The position numbers were made by a program, and so were the translations under genes. Positions 7,206-12,334 of a stretch of DNA of 12,334 nt are shown here, piece after piece; the stretch's first letter is position 1; each line of letters starts with the position of its first letter. The notes beneath the pieces were generated by a model that worked only from the letters and a program-made list of their open reading frames with translations, was not told the origin of the DNA and did not search any database. The stretch is from an uncultured Campylobacter sp. GTDB lineage: Bacteria > Campylobacterota > Campylobacteria > Campylobacterales > Campylobacteraceae. Where the stretch lies: NCBI RefSeq assembly GCF_938045225.1, contig NZ_CALINL010000188.1, positions 1 to 12,334 on the forward strand, written 5' to 3'.

Positions 7206-7221
7206 AAACGGTTCGCCGTTT
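7206..7221. terminator. Small hairpin between dcd and pseB, possible weak terminator or leader structure
   Basis: AAACGG (7206-7211) and CCGTTT (7216-7221) form a six-pair stem. On the minus strand the loop is CGAA and the stem runs into TTTT, so it could end dcd transcripts about 100 bases after the stop. It also lies downstream of the candidate sigma-54 start, so a strong terminator here would block pseB; a leader or attenuator structure is the alternative. The stem is short and half A/T. Confidence 0.3.
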
Positions 7222-7243
7222 ATTTAAATTTTATTCAGCCAGA

Positions 7244-7257
7244 GCAAAAACCGTGCC
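7244..7257 (-). promoter_or_regulatory. Candidate sigma-54 (RpoN) promoter upstream of pseB
   Basis: The minus strand reads AAGGCACGGTTTTTGCTC here. This matches the sigma-54 consensus TGGCACG-N4-TTGCW at every conserved position except the first T, with exactly ten bases between GG (7257-7256) and GC (7245-7244). Transcription would start near 7232, leaving a leader of about 140 bases before pseB. In Campylobacter, RpoN drives rod, hook and minor flagellin genes, so control of flagellin glycan synthesis would make sense. This is a motif match only; there is no direct evidence for activity, and a sigma-70 promoter could coexist. Confidence 0.5.
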
Positions 7258-7316
7258 TTAAATTTGATTCAAAATTTAGTTCGTTAAATTTGTTTAGGTG
7301 CGGTATTTTTTTGCTT

Positions 7317-7877
7317 TTACTTCAAAATCCTAGGCAGAGTTATGCCTTCTTGCGCCTGATACTTGCCCTTTTTATCGGCATACGTCACTTCGCACGGCTC
7401 GTCGCCCTCGATAAATAGCACCTGCGCGATGCCTTCGTTCGCGTAGATTTTGGCCGGCAGCGGCGTCGTGTTTGATATCTCGATCGTGATGTGCCCCTTA
7501 AATCCCGGCTCAAAAGGCGTGACGTTTACGATGATGCCGCAGCGAGCATATGTGCTTTTGCCCAGGCAGATGGCTAGCACGTTATCTGGCATGTTAAAAT
7601 ACTCGATCGTGCGCGCTAGAGCGAACGAGTTTGGCGGGACGATGCACACGTCGCCTTTAAAATCCACCACGTTTTTCTCGTCGAAATTTTTTGGATCGAC
7701 CACGGTGCCGCCGATGTTCGTAAAGATTTTAAACTCGTCGCCCACGCGGATATCGTAACCGTAGCTGGACACTCCGTAGCTAACCACGCCGCGTCCGACT
7801 TGCTCCTCGGCAAACGGCACTATCATCGCCTTTTCGTGCGACATTTTGCGTATCCAGGCGTCAGATTTTAGCCCCAT
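7317..7877 (-). CDS. dcd: dCTP deaminase
   Basis: The enzyme deaminates dCTP to dUTP, feeding dUTPase and then thymidylate synthase. It is 186 residues, the normal length of this trimeric dUTPase-fold family. Motifs seen are SSYGYDIRVG (37-46), CIVPPNSFALART (78-90), LGKSTYARCGI (105-115), the region VNVTPFEPGFKGHITIEISN (117-136) where E133 aligns with the catalytic Glu138 of E. coli Dcd, and the C-terminal KYQAQEG (172-178), which closes over the triphosphate. ATG 7877 follows AAAGGT and a TATAAT on the same strand. The gene is divergent from the autotransporter and has no functional tie to either neighbour that I can see; it may be read together with pseB if its terminator is leaky. Whether it also has dUTPase activity, as in some bifunctional relatives, cannot be settled here. 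Confidence 0.95.
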   Translation of the reverse strand: MGLKSDAWIRKMSHEKAMIVPFAEEQVGRGVVSYGVSSYGYDIRVGDEFKIFTNIGGTVVDPKNFDEKNVVDFKGDVCIVPPNSFALARTIEYFNMPDNVLAICLGKSTYARCGIIVNVTPFEPGFKGHITIEISNTTPLPAKIYANEGIAQVLFIEGDEPCEVTYADKKGKYQAQEGITLPRILK

Positions 7878-7904
7878 TTTTTACCTTTATTTTAAATTTA
7901 AGCG

Positions 7905-7910
7905 ATTATA
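7905..7910 (-). promoter_or_regulatory. Probable sigma-70 -10 box of dcd
   Basis: TATAAT on the minus strand, in the context GTTATAATCGC, 27 bases before the dcd ATG. A/T-rich DNA lies upstream in place of a clear -35, usual for Campylobacter. Transcription would start about 20 bases before the gene. Confidence 0.55.
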
Positions 7911-8010
7911 ACATAATTTAAATTTACGTAAAATTTGAGCGACGTTTTGCGATAAAATCTATCAAATTTTAATACGCTGTCGGCAAATTTTCTTATTTTT
8001 TATAATTAAT

Positions 8011-8023
8011 CTTTAAATTAAAG
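8011..8023. repeat. Inverted repeat CTTTAA-A-TTAAAG just upstream of the -10 box
   Basis: CTTTAA (8011-8016) and TTAAAG (8018-8023) form a perfect odd-centred dyad five bases before the TATAAT at 8029. The position suits a repressor operator for the autotransporter. A/T-rich dyads arise readily in this sequence, so no regulator is assigned. Confidence 0.35.
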
Positions 8024-8028
8024 CTCAG

Positions 8029-8034
8029 TATAAT
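8029..8034 (+). promoter_or_regulatory. Probable sigma-70 -10 box of the autotransporter gene
   Basis: TATAAT in the context CAGTATAATAATG, with a start expected near 8041 and a 30-base leader containing AAAGGA (8060-8065) five bases before ATG 8071. T-rich tracts upstream (7981-8003) fit Campylobacter promoters. A second TATAAT at 8001-8006 is an alternative that would give a longer leader. Confidence 0.55.
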
Positions 8035-8035
8035 A

Positions 8036-8071
8036 ATGCATTTTAAATTCTCTTATACGAAAGGAAAATAA
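8036..8071 (+). other. 11-codon upstream frame whose stop overlaps the autotransporter start
   Basis: ATG at 8036 opens MHFKFSYTKGK, and its TAA (8069-8071) shares a base with the autotransporter ATG (8071-8073). The frame contains the autotransporter ribosome site. Its own start lies two bases after the proposed -10 box, so it would be in the transcript only if the 8001-8006 box is used. AATAATGCATT is repeated exactly at 8032-8042 and 8067-8077, so both starts sit in the same 11-base context; one may be a duplication of the other. No clear ribosome site precedes 8036. Confidence 0.3.
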
Positions 8072-11000
8072 TGCATTCAAACACGTCGCGTAAATTTGCA
8101 AATTTACGCAGTAACAAGGGCTCAAATTTGCCTCTTTCGGCGCTCACCTGCTTGCTGTTAGCCGCAAGCGGAGCTTATGCTTACACCGAGGCCGGAGTAT
8201 TCGGGAACACTTCTAGCTGGGAGAGTGCGGAGTATAAAAAAGACTGGGGACTAGTCTCTATGAGCGCCTCCACGGCTTACGCGCTAGGCTTTAACGGTAG
8301 CGGAACAAAGATCGGCGTCATGGACTCTGGCGTACTCTTGAGCCACCCGGAGTTTCAAGACGGTAGGATTCATGCAGTAAAAACGATCGGCAACTATAGC
8401 AAAAACGGCATGAGATACCCTGACGCTGCGCTAGGAAATGGCCCGATAGATAAAAATCAGCCAGTAAAAGACGGCAAGCGAAATTTTAATAAAAACGACA
8501 ACGGCGTGTTTAAAAAAGGCGAAGCTTTTAACGGCGACGGTAGTTGGGTAAGGGGCGTAAACGACGCTCACGGCACCCACGTGGGCGGTACGATGGCGGC
8601 TAGTAGAGACGGTAGCGGTATGCACGGCGTGGCGTTTGGCGCACAACTATACTCCGCAAATACCGGCGGCAACGATAATATGACGTATGGACCAAACCAA
8701 GACTACAACTATTTTTTAAAAGGCTACACTGCCTTGGCCGACGCGGGCGCGAAAGTGATAAACAACAGCTGGGGTTCTAATAGGCGCGTAAATTCGTCTT
8801 TTGCGGGCGCGCTGGGATATAAGCCTACTTACGACTGGCGAGCCGTACCAGAATACGATGTGGAATTTTACGACGTGACGGTGGCTAATCAAACTACCGC
8901 AGCAAAAGACCATATAAATTTAAAAGATATGAACGAGGCCAAAAAGGCTTATTATCAGTTCGTAACTAGCGGCGAAAAAAGCTTTTTAGATGCAGCTTAC
9001 GAAGTAGCGGTAAAAAGAGGGGTTATCCAGGTATTTACGGCTGGAAATAGGAGCCTAATGGCCGAGTCTTTCACTCGCGCGGCATTGCCTTATTTTAGAC
9101 CGGACGCTGAGGACTACTGGATCAATGTCACGGGTCAAACCGGCGCGGATGGCTATCCTAACGACTCTAGCGCGTATATAAGAGGCTATAAAGCATCCTC
9201 GGATATCCAGGAATTTAACCTTGCCGGACACTCGAAGTGGTGGACGATCGCCGCGCCGTCCTCAGGGATTTATTCCGCGTACGTCGAGCTTACCGACAAT
9301 GCAAACTACGGCAAAGCTATATATAAATCATCTGGCGGTACTTCTATGGCCGCTCCTCACGTTAGCGGAGCCTTGGGAGTCATAATGCAGCGCTATCCGT
9401 ATATGAGCATGCCTCAGATTAGAGAAACTATGCTAACTACGGCTAGACAAAGGACGCTAAGAGCCGGTCACGGTGCAGGCGGCATGCTAGAGCGTTGGGG
9501 TAGCGACGGCGAGGGTGTACCTAGTAACGTCTGGGGTTGGGGCATACTTGACCTTGGTAAAGCGATGTTTGGTCCTGGGCAGTTCTTAGGAAACTTCGAC
9601 GTTACAATGAATCAAAACGATATCTGGACAAATAACATCTCAGACGTCGCCATCAAATTTAGGAAAACCGAAGACGATGGCGACGCTGCGGCTTGGGCGG
9701 CTAGAAAAGCGGCTCTTAATGCCAAGTCAAATTTGAGCGCGGAAGAAAAAGCCGAGATGACCTTTGAAACCGCAAGGCAGCAGGCTAGGGTCGCAAGGGC
9801 GGCGGAGGGCTATGAAGGCTCGCTAACTAAAAGAGGAGACGGCGCTTTGACTCTTGTCGGAGATAATAGCTTTACCGGAGCGGTAAATATATACGGCGGT
9901 AAAATCTCGGCTCTAAATCAATCAATCTCTTCTTCAAGAAGCATAAACGTCCATAACGGCGGCGAATTTGAGGTTTTGAACGCTCTTACTTACCAAACTC
10001 CAAGCGCGGGCGGTTTCGTGAGCACGACCAAGGCAAGCGACGCTACGCAAGTTAACGCCGTTATAAACGCAGGCGGCGCATTTGTAGTTAGCGACGGCGC
10101 TCATAATCTAAATTTAACCTTTAAAGAGGGCTCTTTATTAAAGGCTGCATTGCTAACAAACGCCGAGCTTGCGAATTTGGCCGCAAATCCGACTCTAAAG
10201 AAAATCATAAACGCAAGCGGAAACTTCGCGGGGGTAAATTTAGCTAAGGTCGAGGATAGCTATGCGTTCTTTAAAACCACTAAAGAAACTGTTAGCGGCT
10301 CAAATTTGGCTCTTTCTTTGCAAAAAGGCAAAAGTATGGAGGAGGTAGCCTCTACTAGCGCCGAGAAGTCGTTTGCTAGATTAGTCGAGGCAAATCCTAG
10401 CAGCGTTATTTATTCGTCTATGCTCGGAGCCACTCATAGCGTAGCGGCGGCATACTTTGGCGCGTTTTCAAACGATCTAGACTTTAAAGCGCAAAATAAC
10501 TCCGCCGTAGACTCGTTTATGCTCGCAAATTCGGTTAAAAACAAAAACGGAGCTAAAAGAGCCGATATCGACACGGGAGTCGAACTTTGGTTGCTTAGCA
10601 GTGCAAGCAGAGTGACTTCTGACAATAACGCCGGCGGAAGACTAGGCACGAACGCATTTACAAATCTAGTAGGCGTTGATTTTCTAGTAGGCGATAGCTC
10701 AAAAGCAGGCGTATTCGTAGGGCTTGGCAAAACAAATCACAAGCTAGGCGATAGCAAAGCGGTAAAAAGCAAAGACGCGCATGCGGGTATCTACGGCGAT
10801 ATAGGACTTGATCCTATCAAAATCAGCCTAGGCGCTATCTACTCGAAATTTGATCAAGAAAAAAGAGTCGTTAGCTCATACGCTCCCTTGGCTTATGAGT
10901 ATAAAGACGCCGACGCGTCCGCTATCAGCGCATTTGCCCAGATCGCCTATACGGGGCTAAGCTATGAAAACGGTTTTAGTCTGGAGCCTTATGCGGGACT

Positions 11001-11379
11001 AACCTATATCCGCTCTAAAAACGACGATGTAGCAAATTCTTTGGTACAGATCAGAAACGAGGATAGAGATTTGCAAGTCGCAAGCGTGGGCGTAAAACCT
11101 AGTATCGCATTTACCATGGACGGCGTAGGCCTAGTCGCAAAAGCAGATGTAGCCTACAACCGCTTCCTAGGCGATAAAACTCCGAGCGCTCATATGAACG
11201 TTACAGGCCTTGGCGCAACTAAACTAGAGGGTGAAAAGCTAAAAGATCTAGCCACTACCGAGCTTGGTATTGAGGCTGCATTTACCAGAAATTTTAGAGT
11301 CGGCCTTAGCTATGTTGGAGCATACGGCAGCAACGTAAAATCAAACGGCGTAAACGCCAAATTTAGTTGGGCGTTTTAA
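8071..11379 (+). CDS. Subtilisin-like (S8) serine protease autotransporter
   Basis: The 1102-residue protein is a type Va secreted protease. A long signal peptide (basic residues 1-20, hydrophobic core 20-34) probably ends at AYA-YTE (37/38). The S8 domain (about 58-500) has D85 in IGVMDSG, H167 in DAHGTHVGG, oxyanion N326 in FTAGN, and S425 in GGTSMAAPHVSG, so it should be active. An Ala/Glu-rich helical linker (about 533-580) is followed by a PATR repeat (582-611: LTKRGDGALTLVGDNSFTG) and a passenger stem to about 800. The beta-barrel covers roughly the last 270 residues, from VELWLLSSASRV, and ends in SWAF with the terminal Phe expected for BAM insertion. Family members such as NalP and SphB1 cut surface or secreted proteins; the substrate here is unknown. 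ATG 8071 has AAAGGA. The 231-326 stretch between NNSWGS and AGN is long and may be a substrate-specific insertion. No partner gene is adjacent. Confidence 0.93.
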   Translation: MHSNTSRKFANLRSNKGSNLPLSALTCLLLAASGAYAYTEAGVFGNTSSWESAEYKKDWGLVSMSASTAYALGFNGSGTKIGVMDSGVLLSHPEFQDGRIHAVKTIGNYSKNGMRYPDAALGNGPIDKNQPVKDGKRNFNKNDNGVFKKGEAFNGDGSWVRGVNDAHGTHVGGTMAASRDGSGMHGVAFGAQLYSANTGGNDNMTYGPNQDYNYFLKGYTALADAGAKVINNSWGSNRRVNSSFAGALGYKPTYDWRAVPEYDVEFYDVTVANQTTAAKDHINLKDMNEAKKAYYQFVTSGEKSFLDAAYEVAVKRGVIQVFTAGNRSLMAESFTRAALPYFRPDAEDYWINVTGQTGADGYPNDSSAYIRGYKASSDIQEFNLAGHSKWWTIAAPSSGIYSAYVELTDNANYGKAIYKSSGGTSMAAPHVSGALGVIMQRYPYMSMPQIRETMLTTARQRTLRAGHGAGGMLERWGSDGEGVPSNVWGWGILDLGKAMFGPGQFLGNFDVTMNQNDIWTNNISDVAIKFRKTEDDGDAAAWAARKAALNAKSNLSAEEKAEMTFETARQQARVARAAEGYEGSLTKRGDGALTLVGDNSFTGAVNIYGGKISALNQSISSSRSINVHNGGEFEVLNALTYQTPSAGGFVSTTKASDATQVNAVINAGGAFVVSDGAHNLNLTFKEGSLLKAALLTNAELANLAANPTLKKIINASGNFAGVNLAKVEDSYAFFKTTKETVSGSNLALSLQKGKSMEEVASTSAEKSFARLVEANPSSVIYSSMLGATHSVAAAYFGAFSNDLDFKAQNNSAVDSFMLANSVKNKNGAKRADIDTGVELWLLSSASRVTSDNNAGGRLGTNAFTNLVGVDFLVGDSSKAGVFVGLGKTNHKLGDSKAVKSKDAHAGIYGDIGLDPIKISLGAIYSKFDQEKRVVSSYAPLAYEYKDADASAISAFAQIAYTGLSYENGFSLEPYAGLTYIRSKNDDVANSLVQIRNEDRDLQVASVGVKPSIAFTMDGVGLVAKADVAYNRFLGDKTPSAHMNVTGLGATKLEGEKLKDLATTELGIEAAFTRNFRVGLSYVGAYGSNVKSNGVNAKFSWAF
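8088..8109. repeat. Perfect 22-base palindrome inside the start of the autotransporter gene
   Basis: GCGTAAATTTG (8088-8098) is followed at once by its exact reverse complement (8099-8109), with no loop. It covers codons 6 to 13 (within RKFANLR) of the signal peptide region. In DNA it could bind a dimeric regulator; in RNA it could form a hairpin close to the initiating ribosome. AAATTT is very common here, so part of the symmetry is expected by chance. Confidence 0.8.
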
Positions 11380-11394
11380 TCTTTTGGATTAAAA
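11374..11394 (+). terminator. A/T-rich hairpin spanning the autotransporter stop codon
   Basis: TTTTAATC (11374-11381) and GATTAAAA (11387-11394) pair perfectly around TTTTG. The left arm includes the TAA stop at 11377-11379. The stem has only one G-C pair and no U-tract follows, so as a terminator it would be weak; it could protect the mRNA 3' end. Confidence 0.35.
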
Positions 11395-11411
11395 GCTTAA
11401 ATTTGCCTAGA

Positions 11412-11435
11412 GCGAGCTAAATTTACTTAGCTCGC
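11412..11435 (+). terminator. Nine-pair hairpin downstream of the autotransporter, probable terminator
   Basis: GCGAGCTAA (11412-11420) and TTAGCTCGC (11427-11435) are exact reverse complements around the loop ATTTAC. It lies 33 bases after the stop codon, the right distance for a terminator, but the tail (GACGGGTTTAAATTT) is not a clean U-tract. Confidence 0.5.
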
Positions 11436-11464
11436 GACGGGTTTAAATTTGACTTTGTAAATTT

Positions 11465-11504
11465 GCCGCATTTTGGAGATAGAAATTCGTCTCGAAAATG
11501 CGGC
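11465..11504. repeat. Long stem-loop in the 11380-11690 gene-free stretch
   Basis: GCCGCATTTT (11465-11474) and AAAATGCGGC (11495-11504) pair perfectly over ten bases. After one mismatch, GAGA (11476-11479) pairs with TCTC (11490-11493). It is the most stable structure in the gene-free stretch. No U-tract follows on either strand, so a terminator role is doubtful; a repeat element, RNA processing site or small RNA part is possible. The rest of 11505-11655 shows nothing I can name. Confidence 0.6.
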
Positions 11505-11655
11505 TTAGAAAATTAAGCGGATATATACGACTTGCGCCGCTACTTGTAAGATCTCTTAACGTCTACTTCGATATTTTAGTAATTGCGCCTTAAAAAACTA
11601 CAAATACAGTTTGGTAAAGCAAGAGAAATCATGATTAGCGTTCCCGTTAATCGGC

Positions 11656-11680
11656 AAGAAACCGACCGCAGAGCGGCCGG
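11656..11680 (-). terminator. Probable Rho-independent terminator of the Sel1-repeat gene
   Basis: On the minus strand CCGGCCGC, loop TCT, GCGGTCGG forms an eight-pair GC-rich stem with one G-U pair (11662-11680), followed by TTTCTT. It begins 11 bases after the stop codon at 11691. The tail is short, so termination may be partial. Confidence 0.6.
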
Positions 11681-11690
11681 ATAGGCAGTG

Positions 11691-12314
11691 TTAGTGGTCT
11701 TTTTTATTTAGCCTTTTATAGCTATCGCAACCCAAGTAAAACCCTAAAGAGCAAGTTTTACTAAAATATTTCTTTGCGGTGGATAAATTTTGTTCTACGA
11801 CCTTACCATTTTCATATAAGGCTCCTAAACGATAACAAGCCGCAGACTCTCTCTCGTCACAATCTTTTTGAAACAACTGGGCTGCTTTTTGGTAGTCTTG
11901 TCCTACTCTTTTGTTATCTGAATACAAAAATCCTAAACCGGTGCAACCGCTAACACCTCCCCCATCACAAACTTTTTGATACAGTTGTGCCGCTTTTTGG
12001 TAGTCCTGTCTTACTCCTCGACCATTTGCATACGAAATTCCTAAGTTGTGACAATCCAAAGCATCTCCCCCATCACAAGCTTTTTGATAAAATTGGACTG
12101 CTTTTTGATAATCTTGTCTTAGCCCTTTGCCTTCCGTATATAAAATTCCTAAACCGCCGCAACCCAAAGCATTTCCCTCGTCACAAGCCTTTTGCCATAA
12201 ATCTAATGTTTTTTGGTAGTCGCCCTTATTATAAGCTTCTGCTCCTAGCTTCGTAAGATTTTCGGAAAATCCAACGGAAAATAAAACGGCAAGTAAAACA
12301 AAAACTCTTTTCAT
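11691..12314 (-). CDS. Secreted cysteine-rich Sel1-repeat (Hcp-like) protein
   Basis: The 207-residue protein begins with a signal peptide (MKRVFVLLAVLFSVGFS, probable cut near 17/18), so it should reach the periplasm or be secreted. After a half repeat (AEAYNKGDYQKTLDLWQKA) come Sel1-like alpha/alpha repeats of exactly 36 residues. The Cys pairs are C44/C52, C80/C88, C116/C124, C152/C160 and C188/C196, each spaced by eight residues; this is the disulfide pattern of Helicobacter cysteine-rich proteins (HcpA to HcpE). The core LGxLYxxGxGVxQDYQKAAQLYQKxC is strongest in repeats 2 and 3, and the last repeat is incomplete. Some Hcp proteins bind penicillin or act on host immune cells, but the fold is a general protein-binding scaffold and no activity can be assigned. 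ATG 12314 has a weak ribosome site (GAGTAGAG). The promoter is outside or at the window edge (TATATAA near 12326-12332). A terminator-like hairpin follows. Confidence 0.88.
   Translation of the reverse strand: MKRVFVLLAVLFSVGFSENLTKLGAEAYNKGDYQKTLDLWQKACDEGNALGCGGLGILYTEGKGLRQDYQKAVQFYQKACDGGDALDCHNLGISYANGRGVRQDYQKAAQLYQKVCDGGGVSGCTGLGFLYSDNKRVGQDYQKAAQLFQKDCDERESAACYRLGALYENGKVVEQNLSTAKKYFSKTCSLGFYLGCDSYKRLNKKDH
11721..12206 (-). repeat. 108-base tandem coding repeats of the Sel1 gene
   Basis: The 36-residue protein repeats are also visible as DNA with a 108-base period; for example TTTTTGGTAGTC recurs near 11886 and 11994, with a variant at 12106. Repeats 1 to 3 are closest and the outer ones have drifted. 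Such arrays can gain or lose whole units in frame by recombination, so the copy number may vary between strains. Confidence 0.7.
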
Positions 12315-12334
12315 CTCTACTCATTTATATATAA

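Larger units (their letters stand above)
7092..7316 (-). other. dcd-pseB spacer: pseB leader with hairpins and a short tail-like frame
   Basis: This 225-base spacer has no supportable gene. On the minus strand it holds, in order, the sigma-54-like site, a small hairpin, a stop-bounded frame ending ICEGAYVKYAAKRI-stop, an inverted repeat GCGTAT/ATACGC (7153-7158 and 7164-7169), an A/T palindrome CAAATTT/AAATTTG (7177-7192), and the pseB ribosome site (AAAGG, 7101-7105). The tail-like frame resembles in kind the one in the pseB-pseC spacer, although the sequences differ. Confidence 0.45.

Noticed and set aside
11498..11593. 31-codon plus-strand frame (MRLRKLSGYIRLAP...) in the gene-free stretch
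   Set aside because: The start lies within a stem arm, there is no ribosome site, and the length is within chance for this composition.
11691..12314. Naming the Sel1 protein a beta-lactamase (as HcpA is often labelled)
   Set aside because: The Cys-pair Sel1 fold supports only the Hcp-like family; no catalytic residues for beta-lactam hydrolysis can be identified.
1..12334. Mobile elements, tRNA-linked integration sites, CRISPR arrays and toxin-antitoxin pairs
   Set aside because: I saw no transposase or integrase motifs, no tRNA cloverleaf, no regular repeat-spacer array, and no small paired genes with such features.

Overview
The window reads as chromosome of a Campylobacter, most likely an oral or hydrogen-requiring species of the C. 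showae/C. rectus/C. concisus type. The grounds are a flagellin-type pseudaminic acid gene set with a Maf transferase, a Helicobacter/Campylobacter-style Cys-pair Sel1 protein, AAATTT-rich spacers, and a base composition clearly above C. jejuni (hand counts of 60-base blocks give about 35% to 58% G+C). The species call is inference. I found no rRNA, tRNA, insertion sequence or CRISPR.

Bases 1-7091 (minus strand) hold a flagellar sialic-acid-like glycosylation cluster, in transcription order pseB, a 201-base spacer, pseC, pseF, a 74-codon two-helix membrane protein, pseG, pseH, pseI, and a maf gene that runs off the left edge. From pseC to maf the genes overlap or lie within 13 bases of each other, so they are very probably one translationally coupled operon. 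Together they encode the whole route from UDP-GlcNAc to CMP-pseudaminic acid: PseB dehydratase/epimerase, PseC aminotransferase, PseH acetyltransferase, PseG UDP-sugar hydrolase, PseI synthase, PseF CMP-transferase. Maf is the presumed transferase onto flagellin. The membrane protein between pseF and pseG has no role in the textbook pathway. The 225-base spacer upstream of pseB contains a close match to a sigma-54 (RpoN) promoter, which would tie glycan synthesis to the flagellar programme.

Bases 7317-7877 (minus) encode dCTP deaminase. It is divergent from a large plus-strand gene, 8071-11379, for a subtilisin-type (S8) serine protease autotransporter with signal peptide, protease domain, helical linker, PATR repeat and outer-membrane barrel. 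The 193-base divergent region carries a TATAAT for each gene. It also holds an 11-codon upstream frame that ends on the autotransporter start codon, and a perfect 22-base palindrome lies just inside the gene.

Bases 11380-11690 hold no gene I can support, but contain three perfect inverted repeats and a terminator-like hairpin. Bases 11691-12314 (minus) encode a secreted Sel1-repeat protein with five Cys pairs spaced exactly 36 residues apart.

The best leads are the unassigned membrane protein inside the pse operon, the sigma-54-like site, the two spacers around pseB that hold tail-like stop-free frames, and the unusual initiation region of the autotransporter. None proves a new system from sequence alone.
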